Source: Acanthacorydalis orientalis
Taxonomy: Eukaryota > Arthropoda > Insecta > Megaloptera > Corydalidae
Length of the DNA stretch: 64,000 bases
Direction of reading: 5' to 3'
Assembly (NCBI GenBank): GCA_034766995.1
Contig: CM068323.1
Location: 2,356,752 to 2,420,751 of the forward strand
A program made the position numbers and the translations under genes. Shown here one piece after another: positions 1 to 9,576 of this stretch; position 1 is the stretch's first letter, and each line of letters starts with the position of its first letter. The notes under the pieces are model-generated. The model saw only the letters and a program-made list of their open reading frames with translations, was not told the origin of the DNA and did no database searches.

Positions 1-534
1 GTTGCGAACCTGTATATAATAACTACTCTTATTTGGATCAGGAGTTCGTTTTTGACATATCAGGTGTGTTTTATCTTGCGTGATTATGAAAAATAATATA
101 TTACACTCCTCTACTGTTGTACTCTCTTTCCCGTTCGAGAAAAACGATGTTCTTGGAAACAGGTACAGCGATTCTAAACATGAACCTCTGCGCAAGAATA
201 ACATAATCAATGCGATTCACACAACACAGTGCTTCTCGAGTAAGAAGAATAACATGCAGAGATTTAAGTATTTGCTGTTGTCGACGTCTCATATTGGAAA
301 CAATATTTATTAAAATTCGTGCGCATTGATTACATTTTACCGATTTTAAATATGATGCAGGGCTTGAGGTCACGCACAGAACGCAATATCTGGCATTATT
401 TATCTCGTCTTCCTGTTAATTCGTACGAATTTTTTAAGAAAATTCGAAACAATGCGAATATAACACAATTTTCTCTTTTAATCATTGATGCTTTTTCTTT
501 CATCATCACCAACTCTTTACCATCTTACTGTTAA
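1..534. other. No recognised gene
   Basis: Short open frames exist on both strands here, but none has a motif I recognise and they overlap each other. I see no clear repeat partner elsewhere in the window. It may be intergenic or decayed transposon DNA. Confidence 0.3.
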
Positions 535-1090
535 TATTTAATTTCATCTGTTAAGAAGCTATGAACTGCTCTTTCAACTTTATCTTTGTATTTTAATTTT
601 CCCAGGCAAAAAAAATTCCGGTGGCCTAGAAATAAATGACAGTAATTTTGGGCAGTATCCGGTGAGTAAGGACGATGAGACAGAACTTCCCGTTTAAAGT
701 TTTTTATAAGGTTGTGTTTCGTGGTTTGTACGATCCGTGTGTGATCGAGCATCATTCTGACAGAACAAAACCTTTTTAATGTTCATAAATCGCGGGCATT
801 GTTTAATCAATTCCGAGTTTAATTCTGTAATCTGTCGAGAACATTCATCTGCATCTAACGTTTGATCGGGTTCTAAGAGTTCAAAGTGAGTGGCACCACC
901 GTACATCTCCCATCGCACAGTCAAGAGTTATATCTTTCTTGGCTGTAATACTCCTTTTGTTGTTAGTGAGGGATTTTTCTATTTACTGTCGCTTATTGTG
1001 ATATTTTGAAACGGTGTCTATTCTTCATCATCTGTGACACGATGCTGTCAAGAAACGATCCTTTTTCATAGCGGACTAAGAGAGAAGAGC
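535..1090 (-). pseudogene. Mariner transposase remnant, C-terminal half
   Basis: Read on the minus strand, broken frames give the catalytic part of a mariner transposase of the cecropia/SETMAR-like type. One frame has a tract ending in THFELLEPDQTLDADECSRQ, followed by QNDARSH (the HDNARPH second-aspartate motif, with H changed to Q) and, in another frame, HRPYSPDTAQNYCHLF, the equivalent of PHPPYSPDLAPTDYHFF. The final aspartate position reads N. Frameshifts separate the parts, so it cannot encode an enzyme. The stretch at about 882-1090 is duplicated in direct orientation at about 3985-4190. Family assignment is from motif pattern; the subfamily is an inference. Confidence 0.75.
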
Positions 1091-1094
1091 TGAT

Positions 1095-1690
1095 GTAGGA
1101 AACAAGAATTTCAGTACGTATCACTTCTCGGTTCGTAATCGAAAAGGTATGCGATTCTGAAATTTTATGTGAACATTTATGAACCTTAGTGCAAAGCAGC
1201 CCGGTAAACCGATGACACAATCTCATTCCTGCCAATTAATAATCAACGGGATGGCCTCGCCCTAAATCGACTTGTATATACAGTAGTACCATCGTCCCGA
1301 ACTGTTGATGTTGAGAAAATAGATACTCTTTATAGCGACGGTTTCTACCATCTTTGTAATCTTAGCGAAAAGCGACATGTCGATGTCCCAATCGAAGTCC
1401 GTCCGTAATTTAAATGTTCCATACAATCGTGTAGTTAGTATGCCATATATCATGCATCATGAGTCATCTTGACAGCATATCATTTTTCGAATATTGTTCT
1501 GAATTCGATTCATTTCTTATTACAGGTGCATTTCATCTCACTCCAACTTTAATCAGCATTTCAGTCATAATAATATATCTATCATGGCTGTTGTAACCAT
1601 TTGTATTCTCTGTCATGACTACGGTGCACTTATATTTATTCGATCGTTGCGGCGGTGAATTATCTGACTCCAAAAGATAATCGAAGGGTT
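1095..1690 (+). pseudogene. Decayed duplicate of receptor exons
   Basis: This stretch is a degraded copy of the receptor exons and intron found at 7615-9600. The end of the Ig exon (to about 1146, followed by GTATGC) and the transmembrane exon (from 1526 after a TTACAG acceptor to about 1654, followed by GTGAAT) both align with the better copy. Here the transmembrane exon has a frameshift and a stop inside the hydrophobic stretch, so it is non-functional. The intervening intron lacks the LTR retrotransposon present in the other copy, and keeps the uninterrupted target site GTTTC at 1341-1345. The downstream homology runs to about 1775, where a P-like element begins. The copy therefore predates both insertions. 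Confidence 0.7.
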
Positions 1691-1775
1691 TCCGACTTTG
1701 TGTACATGGAGATGAAGGCTAGACTGATGACAGATATGGGAATGTTACTACCCACAGCAGTGAGACGCTGTACTG

Positions 1776-3962
1776 CATAGATAAAAGATTCTCTAGATGA
1801 CCAGGTACGGGCCAAAAATCTATGGCATAAAAACGATGAGCTGGGGGTGCGGGGTGTTAACCATGCTGATACAGCCAGATGGCACTGTCTGCGCGATATT
1901 TATGCATGAGATTTAAATACTTGAAATTTGAATATTAACGCTAGTACATAGATTCCTATTCAGAAATATTTAATTTTAATACAATTTTATAATAATTCCC
2001 TAGTAATCAATTCCTTATAAAACACGAAATTCATTACTTAAAATTGTTATAAAAATTTGTTAACATAAATATTTTGCAATAAATGTGAATATATATTAAA
2101 TTATTTAGTTTTTTTTATCATACTATTGTAGGATGCTGTTTACAATTCACAAAAAAAAACAGTTATCATGTAATTTATTTATTTTAAAAGAATATTTAAT
2201 ACTAAAATTAATTAACTAAATACTAGTGATAAGTACAAAAAAAGAACATTTAACACAACATGAGAAAAATACTCTAACATCTAAACCACAGGAAGGGGTC
2301 TTTTTTCGATTTTAATGAGTTTAACTCTTTTAAGTTATTTTATCTCATGTCACATCCCGTGCATATAACCCGGAATACAGTTGACTCAATTCGCCGAACA
2401 ACTTCAATGATCATTCGTGACAAATGATCTGAAGTTAAATTTCGACAAAAGTAGTAGGCAATTGATTGCTTCCAGCACCGTCTCACATCTTGCAATATAA
2501 AAACCATAATGCTATTAACGTATTCGTTCCCTATGAATCCGGTGTTCATATCAACATGCCCAGTAATTCAATCAGCCCGTAGGTCATACGACAACTCCTC
2601 GCGAATTGACATTTCATCGAACATTAACAAACAGAAGTTGTCTTTGTCCTCTAAATTACTGATCATGCGTGTTTGGTACGACATAATGTAGTCGTTCACA
2701 TCTGGTTTGAAAGGAATACTCTCAAAAAAGTCATTAAAGAATTAATCGATGGTAAAACAATTAATTTCTATAGTAAACGATAACCTTTTGGGCTTCTTTT
2801 CCAGAAAAACAAACATAACAACTACTTTTCTATCCACTGTTTGGCTAAATCTGCCATACCCCTGACACGAACCTATAAAAAAACATATTTATATTTGTTA
2901 ATTTATAAAGGCCAATGTAAACATCTATGAATTTTAAAAAATAGTACACAATTAAATTTTAAAATAATTATTATTTGTCATCTCAAATGTATGTTATATA
3001 TTGTATCGTATAACTTTGTACTGTTTTGAATTACTAAATTAACTTACACCATCAGTGTTTTCATTGAGAATAATAATGGAAACATTGCCGATGCTGGTTA
3101 CAATTTGAATAGTAATTATATTAGAAACGTTTATAATTTTACAAAATAAATTATAGTATAAATAATAATATTACACTAGTGAATACTTACATTCAATAGT
3201 AGATCGATCACATCTGCAATGGTAGGAGCAATCAGTTTTTCATTGTACTGGTTGATGAGAACCCTGCGGACCTTGACTGAAATTTAAACAGCAGTTATTA
3301 TATAAAAGTTTCTTGTTGCACAGAAACAAATTAGGTATTTTCAGATCATTATATCTCACATAGCATGGTTATTACATATGGATGGAAAAATTGTTATTTT
3401 TCAAAACCATATGTAATAAAACCATAAGTAGGTTACGTTACGAAATAAAAATATTTTATACCTGTCTCTTTCCAAGCACAAAGAGAGGACCGCTGATTTG
3501 TTGATGCAGTTTTGTTGGGAATTGGTAAAATCGCATGATCTAAAATTATCTGACAATTTTTTTCACTCTGTATGCTGAATCTACATGTTCTTCACCAGTT
3601 GCCGTTGTTTGAATCCGAAGACGTGCTCTACAATACAAATATTATTACACATAAATAACTATTAACAATTAAAGTTAATCTGATTAAAATATAACTCACC
3701 TGCTTTAATCGCAATTTATTTCACAAACACTCAACAATAAAATGTTAAATACATGTCAAACAGATGTAATTTTCGAACAGCGTCTTATTAAGAATGCAAT
3801 TTTTCTTTGACCAATAAGAAAGCATATATATGTTCATGTTCTCTACCAATAGTAAAACGATATAAAAAATGACTTATAAATCGAACAACTAACGCCATCT
3901 GGTCGTGTCAGAATTACTTAAAAATCATGCTGAAGGTTACTTACGTTACTTTGACCGGTCTT
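1776..3962 (-). mobile_element. P-element-like (THAP) transposon, copy A
   Basis: This is a 2187-bp element starting CATAGATAAAAG and ending GACCGGTCTT. It is flanked by imperfect 8-bp direct repeats CTGTACTG (1768-1775) and CTGTATAG (3963-3970), the target-duplication length of P elements. A second copy of nearly the same size is at 27567-29745. The minus strand carries, right to left, short exon-like blocks of the THAP-domain region (about 3730 to 3195, with GTGAGT-type donors and TTTTAG-type acceptors) and then a transposase block at 2340-2900. The outer ends do not match as inverted repeats, but a subterminal block near 1865-1900 (containing GCCAGATGGCA) is repeated inverted near 3890-3915 (CGCCATCTGG). 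Confidence 0.75.
2340..2900 (-). pseudogene. P-like transposase fragment
   Basis: The minus-strand frames read like the RNase-H-fold region of P-element/THAP9 transposases: a block around MSIREELSYD, then ITGHVDMNTGFIGNEYVNS, then a tract with QDVRRCWKQSIAYYFCRN and LSRMIIEVVRRIE. The longest open piece is 69 codons (2340-2549) and a stop interrupts the block just upstream. Equivalent fragments occur at 16243-16671 and 28138-28428. In the family this domain catalyses strand cleavage and joining. This copy is inactive because it is short and stop-interrupted. Confidence 0.75.
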
Positions 3963-3975
3963 CTGTATAGTCTCC

Positions 3976-4500
3976 ACCGAGATCAAAGTGAGTGGCACCA
4001 CCGTACTCCTCCCATCGCACAATCAAAGTTACATCTTTCTTGGTTGCAATACTCCCTTTGTTGTTAGTGAGTGATTTCTCTATTTACTGTCTTATTGTGA
4101 TATTATGAAACGGTGTCTATTTCTTATCATCTATTACACGATGCGGTCAAGACCTTGTTCATAGTGGACTAAGAGAGAAGAGCTGATGTTTATTCGTTTA
4201 TGGCGATTGGCTTCCAATAGCTCATACGACATCCATTTACCAGGCTTAGATACTTTTTTGTTTTCTCATGTGACGAAATACAGTTCCATGAAATGAATTT
4301 GTCTTCCAACAACTGATCCACCACTAGTTCTGGCTCTGCATTCACAAGACTATTCAGTGTGTCTTTGTCAAATTCGGCCCTCGTCCTCTACAAAGCTTTG
4401 TGTATCTTTGAATCCATTTCTGACGAGTTCTTACACCACATTATTCTCACTTCATGAACAATTTTTTATTGTTTCTCCTACGGAAGTTGTGGTGTTCATC
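3976..4500 (-). pseudogene. Mariner transposase remnant, N-terminal and central
   Basis: On the minus strand, from about 4440 to 4190, a decayed helix-turn-helix-like region ends in a tract resembling SKPGKWMSYELLEANRHKR, the linker before the catalytic core in cecropia-type mariners. From about 4190 to 3985 it continues into the central region that is duplicated at 882-1090. Together with the 535-1090 fragment it suggests a mariner that was duplicated and then split by a P-like insertion. Frameshifts are frequent. The subfamily is inferred. Confidence 0.6.
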
Positions 4501-4529
4501 ACCCAAAAACAAAGAGTATAGAATGTTCC

Positions 4530-5595
4530 GTTCTTACTAATCATCGACATCCATATTCAGAGGAAATTCTAGGAAGGGCGATCATAAATTGAAAATATGA
4601 AAACAGGACACTAAAATTTTCTTGGAATTGTTTTTCTTGGTATTTTTTTTCGGAATCTTTTGCGAACATAATGGTTATAATAAAAAAAATATCGTTTTGT
4701 AGCTATTTTTTTGAACATTATGTATTTACAATAGTTTGTTTAAATGAAATATTTTTCTATGAAACAATATTTTAATAAAGAAATATTTTAAATTAAATAA
4801 CTTATTAACAATTAATTGTAATTTAACGAATTTTTTGTTGTCGTATAACTTATTTGTTTCATTTAATAATTGTATACAATTCATCACAAGTAACTGCACT
4901 GTACAGTACTCCCTGTCATACTGTAAAATCTCGGGGACTATGTTGCAGTATGATGAACGATTTGTAGAATAGAAACGTCCATTTAAAGCGCTCCGACGTT
5001 TATTATTCGGTGCTCTTTAATTACAGTCAGCTATTGTAGAGTAAATATGCTGAAGGGGGAAAAGACATTGTTGTACTACCACAGTTTCCGGTACTACAGG
5101 AAGCACTGTAGGTGTACAAATTAAATCGATTAAATCCAGTGTGTTTTTTCAAGTCCATTAAATTCATCTGTCCACTGCGTGTCAATTATTGAAAATACTC
5201 ATTCCGTATTTCAATTATGGACTTGCAGTACAAATAAATAGCTACACAATTAAATTCATCGTGACATAAATATAAAAATAAAAAAATAAGGGACATTTAG
5301 GTGTCTCGACAATCTTTATCAACGGAACAAAATATAGAAAAGCGGGACATGTCCCGTAAAATCGAGACCCTTGGTCACCCTAGTCCTACGTTTACGACGA
5401 ACTAACCGCTCGAGTGTGCATTTCAGAACAGGATGGAACATGTAGGCCAACGCATGATACTACGGAACGAATCGCGACAAACAGACATATGAGGCAAATA
5501 CGCACAAATTTATGATGAATTTAAAGACATGATTCGGTTTTCGCATAAAATCAAATCGTCTAGATTTTAATTCAAATATCGATGATTTTTTTTAG
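4530..5595. other. AT-rich stretch with one dispersed repeat
   Basis: No open frame of note. The block at about 4906-5022 is an inverted copy of 32700-32812 (see the separate repeat entry). The rest is low-complexity AT-rich DNA, presumably intergenic or intronic to the receptor exon at 5596. Confidence 0.4.
4906..5022 (+). repeat. Dispersed hairpin-bearing repeat, copy 1
   Basis: About 115 bp here matches the reverse complement of 32700-32812, both containing GTAGAATAGAAA and a TTTAAAGCGCTCCG block. Each copy has a short hairpin: CATACTG pairing with CAGTATG here, and GTACTGCAACA with TGTTGCGGTAC in the other. It could be one end of an unidentified transposon. Confidence 0.6.
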
Positions 5596-5747
5596 ATATT
5601 CCGGACGTGGAGATCAAATATTTCGGAGCTTACAAGGTCAAAAAAAATACGATAGTGCCGATCAAATGTGTCGCGTACTCGTTCTTTTCCATCAAACACG
5701 TGGAATGGTATTTTATCAGTGAAAACAATACGGAAGTACCATTGAAT
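5596..5747 (+). CDS. Receptor exon a: first half of an Ig domain
   Basis: A 152-bp exon bounded by a pyrimidine tract plus TTTTTTTTAG acceptor and an AAT|GTAAGT donor. Two bases complete a codon, then 50 codons follow and the exon ends in phase 0. The translation carries the B-strand cysteine (VPIKCVAYSF) and the core tryptophan (KHVEWYF) of an immunoglobulin fold, and ends before the second cysteine, which is supplied by the exon at 7503. NNTE gives an N-glycosylation sequon. The next exon starts in phase 0, so the two join cleanly. It would lie outside the cell, close to the membrane. A PVR/VEGFR-type receptor is my guess, and other IgSF receptors fit as well. Upstream exons are not in the window. 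Confidence 0.6.
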
Positions 5748-5843
5748 GTAAGTATAATGAGTTGGAAAGTATTTGTTATAGAAAAGAGCACAGCTTGATA
5801 TAAATTTCACTTGTGTGAAACGGAACATAATTTCTGTCAATAT

Positions 5844-6000
5844 ACGAGGTGGGTTTTTAAAGTAAGGTCCGTTCAGGAATTAGAATACAAATATCAACGA
5901 CAAAATGATTTATTATAAGCAAAAAATACCTTTTCCCCATATTCACCCTTGATTTCCATGCATTTTTGGTATCGTGGCACCAGCTTCCTAATTGCCCTGA
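5844..6000 (-). mobile_element. Mariner 3' end fragment
   Basis: The left edge (ACGAGGTGGGTTTTTAAAG) looks like a mariner terminal repeat. The minus-strand reading just inside ends in VPRYQKCMEIKGEYGEK, the pattern RWxKCIxxxGxYxEK found at the C-terminus of mariner transposases. Only about 150 bp remains, with no matching second terminus nearby. It lies in an intron of the receptor exons. Confidence 0.55.
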
Positions 6001-6061
6001 CAAGGGAATCCGCCGTCCGTTAATTGAACCGATTAATTTTGCACTGTCTTCAGTTATTCGT

Positions 6062-7050
6062 CATTTCAACACATTGCGGACCACTAGTTTTATTGCTAGC
6101 TTTACCCAGTGGCCAGCTATGTTTTTGGTGAATGAATACAAACAAGTTTTTACATAAATTTTAAAGCCACGCTTCAAAATTAAATATCCATTGCATTTTG
6201 AAGTTATTTATTTCATATTCTTACAAGCTAATAAATTTTTTAAGTATAATACTTTGTAAAACACTCTGTGATATGAAGTGGAACTAAACAAAGCTGGCAA
6301 ATGTAACGTGTTTTTTCTTCTCTTACCGTTACTTTTACATACTTTGCAAACTATAGTAGGATATTTCTTTTTATCTGAAGATGGAATTAGCATAGGGACG
6401 TGCTGCTTCATGTTGCCTGACCATCTTTGCGGGTGATCTTTCTGAGGAGCTCTCTATTTCTAACATTTGATGGATCAGGATTACTGAATTATCAATCTGC
6501 TGCTTTATCTGATTCGGATGAGATCCAGTCTGTTGCTACAGTGAACAGAAAATCCTTATATCTTATTTGGCTTTGTGGATAGAGCGCTTGATAAGTCCTG
6601 AATGAATTAAATAGTCCACAATTAATCAAGTAAACCACTACTTTCTTTGTCCGTTTTATTGTTTTCCTAAGGATACTACATGTTGAAAGATATTGGTCGG
6701 CAAGATCAACACCTTTCATATAGTTATTATAATGCACAATGGATACTGAAAAGAAATATCCTGCTAAAGTTTGCAAAGTATGTAAAAGTAACGGTAAGAG
6801 AAGAGAAACACGTTACATTTGCCAGCTTTGTTTAGTTCCACTTCATATCACAGAGTGTTTTACAAAGTATCATACTTGAAAAATATATTAGCTTGTAAGA
6901 ATATGTAATGAATAACTTCAAAATGCAATGGGTATTTAATTTTAAAGCGTGGCTTTAAAATTTATGAAAAAGCTTTTTTGTATTCATTCACCAAAAACAT
7001 AGCTGGCTACTAGGTAAAGCTAGCAATAAAATTACTGATTCGTAATGTGT
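6062..7050. mobile_element. PiggyBac remnant folded into an inverted repeat
   Basis: Two copies of the 3' end of one piggyBac element lie head to head. The left arm (about 6062-6372) reads on the minus strand and the right arm (about 6748-7050) on the plus strand. Both encode the terminal cysteine-rich domain, clearest in the right arm as KVCKVCKSNGKRRETRYICQ. Between them, minus-strand codons at 6492-6745 encode the upstream transposase. The matching outer edges both contain TTTTATTGCTAGCTTTACC or its complement. This looks like a foldback rearrangement of one element. Confidence 0.7.
6208..6776 (-). pseudogene. PiggyBac transposase C-terminal pseudogene
   Basis: The minus-strand frame 6492-6776 contains YNNYMKGVDLADQYLSTCSI followed by RKTIKRTKKVVVYLINCGLF, which matches the YNxxMGGVDxxDQ block and following helices of piggyBac transposases; the D in GVDLADQ is the conserved third catalytic region. 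A second frame at 6208-6411 carries the zinc-binding cysteine-rich tail (VCKVCKSNGK). A frameshift and stop separate the two. The N-terminal two thirds of the protein are absent. The first dozen codons of the longer frame are antisense to the inverted arm and are probably not original transposase sequence. Confidence 0.8.
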
Positions 7051-7502
7051 TAAGATAAATATCAGTGTCGAATCGAAAACTGTTTCTTCAGACGCCTTTA
7101 TCAACTATTTTCGAAAACTTTTAGAACGTGTAAACAATCTACAATCAACGAAAATGGAGATTACTTTGGATAGATATCAAAAATTTTTCGCGTTATTTAA
7201 ATTGTGTTCCTTTTCATTGTGTCAATCCTGGAATGAAATGGCTAAGCCTCGTACAAATAAACATTCAATAAAAAAGACACGAGTTTATACAGTACAGTAC
7301 ACAGAATTCCAAATTTGAACCATTATAATTCTTGTTTGTTCATGACTATATGTATATTATTTAAAATTATCACTAGTTATATTTATACTCGATCGAAACA
7401 ACGTTTATTACATTTTCAAAACTTGATTACGAATGGTCTCTGCATCGAATGTAAAATATGTTGCTTATATTTTTAACCCTCAATAAGCTTTTTGTTCTAC
7501 AG
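7051..7502. other. Intron sequence without recognised element
   Basis: AT-rich sequence ending in the pyrimidine-containing acceptor tract TTTTTGTTCTACAG just before exon b at 7503. I see no recognisable coding motif. Confidence 0.35.
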
Positions 7503-7665
7503 GCCTCGATCCACAATATTACCGTGTGCGAATCGATGACATTTTGCAAGGAATCCGTTCTAAAAATCGAGGCAATGAACTCTACCAAATTAAAATGCTA
7601 TGTGGAGAATGAATTAGGAAACAAGAATTTCAGCACGTATCACTTCTCGGTTCGTAATGGAAAAG
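7503..7665 (+). CDS. Receptor exon b: second half of the Ig domain
   Basis: A 163-bp exon between CTACAG and G|GTATGAG. It starts in phase 0, matching the end of exon a, and ends in phase 1. The translation includes VLKIEAMNSTKLKCYVENEL and then GNKNFSTYHFSVRN, where KLKCYVENELG is the F-strand of an I-set Ig domain (usual form YxCxAxNxLG) and supplies the cysteine that pairs with the one in exon a. Sequons NIT, NST and NFS are present, and two extra cysteines (VCESMTFC) lie near its start. The final G joins exon c to make NGKGTF. A decayed copy of the exon end is at about 1095-1146. Confidence 0.6.
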
Positions 7666-7856
7666 GTATGAGATTCTTAAATTTTATGTAAACATTTCTT
7701 TACTGCAAAGCAGCCCGGTAAACCGATGACACAATCTCATTCCTACCACTTAATAATTAACGGGATGGCCTCGTCCTATCGACTTGTATGTACAGTAGTG
7801 ACATCGACCCGAACTGTTGATGTTGAGAAAATAAATACACTTTATAGCGACGGTTT
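7666..7856 (+). other. Intron between exons b and c, left part
   Basis: Intron sequence that is closely repeated at about 1147-1345. The two copies run parallel until GTTTC at 7852-7856, where an LTR element interrupts this copy. The homology resumes after 9252. Confidence 0.6.
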
Positions 7857-8051
7857 CTGTTACGGTATCATACGTACTAGAGGGAGACGGAGAGAACCGT
7901 CTCTATGGATTACTGGTTGTGTGGAGAGCGATAGGCAGTCGTGACTAGGAAGCGGCAGCAAAAAGGCAGTTTGGTGCATTGTGGCATACGTGAGACTTTA
8001 ATTGGCATTCAATAAAGTGGTTTGTCTAATAAAACAATCCATTTTGCAACA
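7857..8051 (+). repeat. 5' LTR
   Basis: 195-bp direct repeat of 9054-9247, beginning TGTTACGG and ending GCAACA. It contains AATAAAG as a possible polyadenylation signal. The two LTRs differ at a moderate number of positions, so the insertion is not very recent. Confidence 0.88.
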
Positions 8052-8390
8052 TGGTATCAGAAGTGGTTCTCTTGTAAATACAGAGACTCTAGAAAAAAAC
8101 ACCACTAATCAGTTTAATTTTCGATAAAAGTTTCGAACGCCCGTAACTGTCAAATAAAACGCCGCCATTACCGATTCCAAATTAATAGAATTGCTATCGT
8201 CTCAAACGATTCTACTGCAATAAATGCAGAACCAATATGCTAAAGAAGCAAAAAACAATGCGGAGTGCTTGCAGCAAATCAGTCAATCTCTCGCGAATCT
8301 ACAATGCCAAATTCAGGAATAGAACCAACGCGCTAATTTCCAGTGTGAAGCGTTTACTTCAGCAACACGAACCTACTAAAATAGGGGCAT

Positions 8391-8900
8391 GCAGATCACT
8401 CAGTCAATTCCCTGGCCGCAACCTCTCGATGGGGATACGGAGGATGTAAATGAAAACTTCAAATTACTCAAACAAAACTGGGAGACTTACTGCATAGCGA
8501 CTGGTATCGACACTTGGGGAAACGACCTGGAAGTAAAAAAAATTAACATTCTTTTATCGATAGTCGGGGATTGAGCGAAAAAGAAATACGCTTGTTTTCA
8601 CCTGACAGACGAAGATAAAATCTCCGCGGCAAATGTGTTAAATGCTATAAAAAAATGTCTCGTATCGGAAAGGAACCTTCTTTATGACAAATATATATTT
8701 CACACATGTAACCAACTCGAAGGTAAAACATTCGACCTACGACAAACCTTTCTCAACGCCTGGAGCCTCTGTGAATTCAGTCATCTGCAACAGACTCATC
8801 GTCTTCGTTTCAACGACAAAGTCTGTTACCGAGACCGAAGGTAACTCCTGAGATTCACAACAAGAATCCAGTCTCGAAATCAATGAACAAATCTCCGAAT
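8391..8900 (+). pseudogene. Gag pseudogene of the LTR element
   Basis: The frame starting MQITQSIPWPQPLDGDTEDV continues into NFKLLKQNWETYCIATGID, then after a stop near 8572 into RNLLYDKYIFHTCNQLEGKT. The layout matches the gag region of Gypsy-type elements with the pattern PxPLD...NWxxWxQRxExY...NxxYERYxFxxRxQxxGEx. Later codons are frameshifted. In an intact element this would be the capsid precursor. Confidence 0.65.
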
Positions 8901-9053
8901 ACGACATAACCAGATTCACAACAGGGTACTTCGATTGCTAATTCACAATCAGAATCTACGTCTCCAGCGATTTTACCAAAAATGCGTACAAAACTTCCAG
9001 GAAAATTTAAAGATTTTATTACAAATTATGAATTTAAAGGAAAAGAGAGAGGA

Positions 9054-9247
9054 TGTTACGGTATCATACGTACTAGAGGGAGACGGAGAGAACCGACTCT
9101 ATGGATTGTTGGCCGTGTGGAGAGGAACAGGAAGTCGGGCCTAGGAAACGGCAACAGGAAGGCAGTTTGACGTGTCGTGGCAAACGTGAGACATTAATTG
9201 GCATTCAATAAAGTGGAGTGTCTAACAAAACAATCCATCTTGGAACA
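9054..9247 (+). repeat. 3' LTR
   Basis: 194-bp direct repeat of 7857-8051, directly followed by the target duplicate GTTTC (9248-9252). Its left edge abuts the purine tract used for plus-strand priming. Confidence 0.88.
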
Positions 9248-9433
9248 GTTTCTACCATCTTTGTAATTTCAACGAAAAGCGACATGTCGATGTCTCAATC
9301 GAAGTCCGTCCATAATTTAAATGGTTCATACAATCGTATAATTAGTAATGCCATATATTTTGCATCATGAGTCATCTTGACAACGTATCATTTTTCGAAT
9401 ACTGTTCTGAAATTGATTCATTTCTTATTGCAG

Positions 9434-9576
9434 GTACATTTCAAACCACTCCAGATTTAATCAGCATTTCAGTCATAATAATATCTGTCATCATGGCTGT
9501 TCTACTCACTTGTGTTCTCTGTCGTGCGTACGGCGCAGGAATATTTATCCGTTCGTTGCGGCGGTGTATTACCTGA
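9434..9576 (+). CDS. Receptor exon c: transmembrane segment
   Basis: After TTATTGCAG, the exon adds GT to the G left by exon b and reads TFQTTPDLISISVIIISVIM and then AVLLTCVLCRAYGAGIFIRS. The hydrophobic run LISISVIIISVIMAVLLTCVL is a single membrane helix, and the following RAYG...RSLRR gives the positive inside charge expected at the cytoplasmic face. The frame meets a TGA at 9574-9576. In all three copies of this exon end (here, about 1654, about 49385) a GTGNAT donor-like sequence follows CGGCG, so the exon probably splices at 9563/9564 instead of stopping. No kinase or other cytoplasmic domain is visible downstream in the window. Confidence 0.55.

Larger units (their letters stand above)
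7857..9247 (+). mobile_element. Internally deleted LTR retrotransposon
   Basis: A 1.39-kb element with two 194-195-bp LTRs (7857-8051 and 9054-9247) that begin TGTTACGGTATCATACGTAC and end in AACA. The target duplication is GTTTC at 7852-7856 and 9248-9252. The first base after the left LTR starts a primer-binding-like site, TGGTATCAGAAGTGG. A purine tract (AAAGGAAAAGAGAGAGGA) precedes the right LTR. The internal 1.0 kb holds the start of gag, then a short piece (LPGKFKDFITNYEFKGK) that resembles the C-terminal end of a pol polyprotein. Protease, reverse transcriptase and integrase are missing. It is therefore a non-autonomous deletion derivative lying in a receptor intron. Confidence 0.88.
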
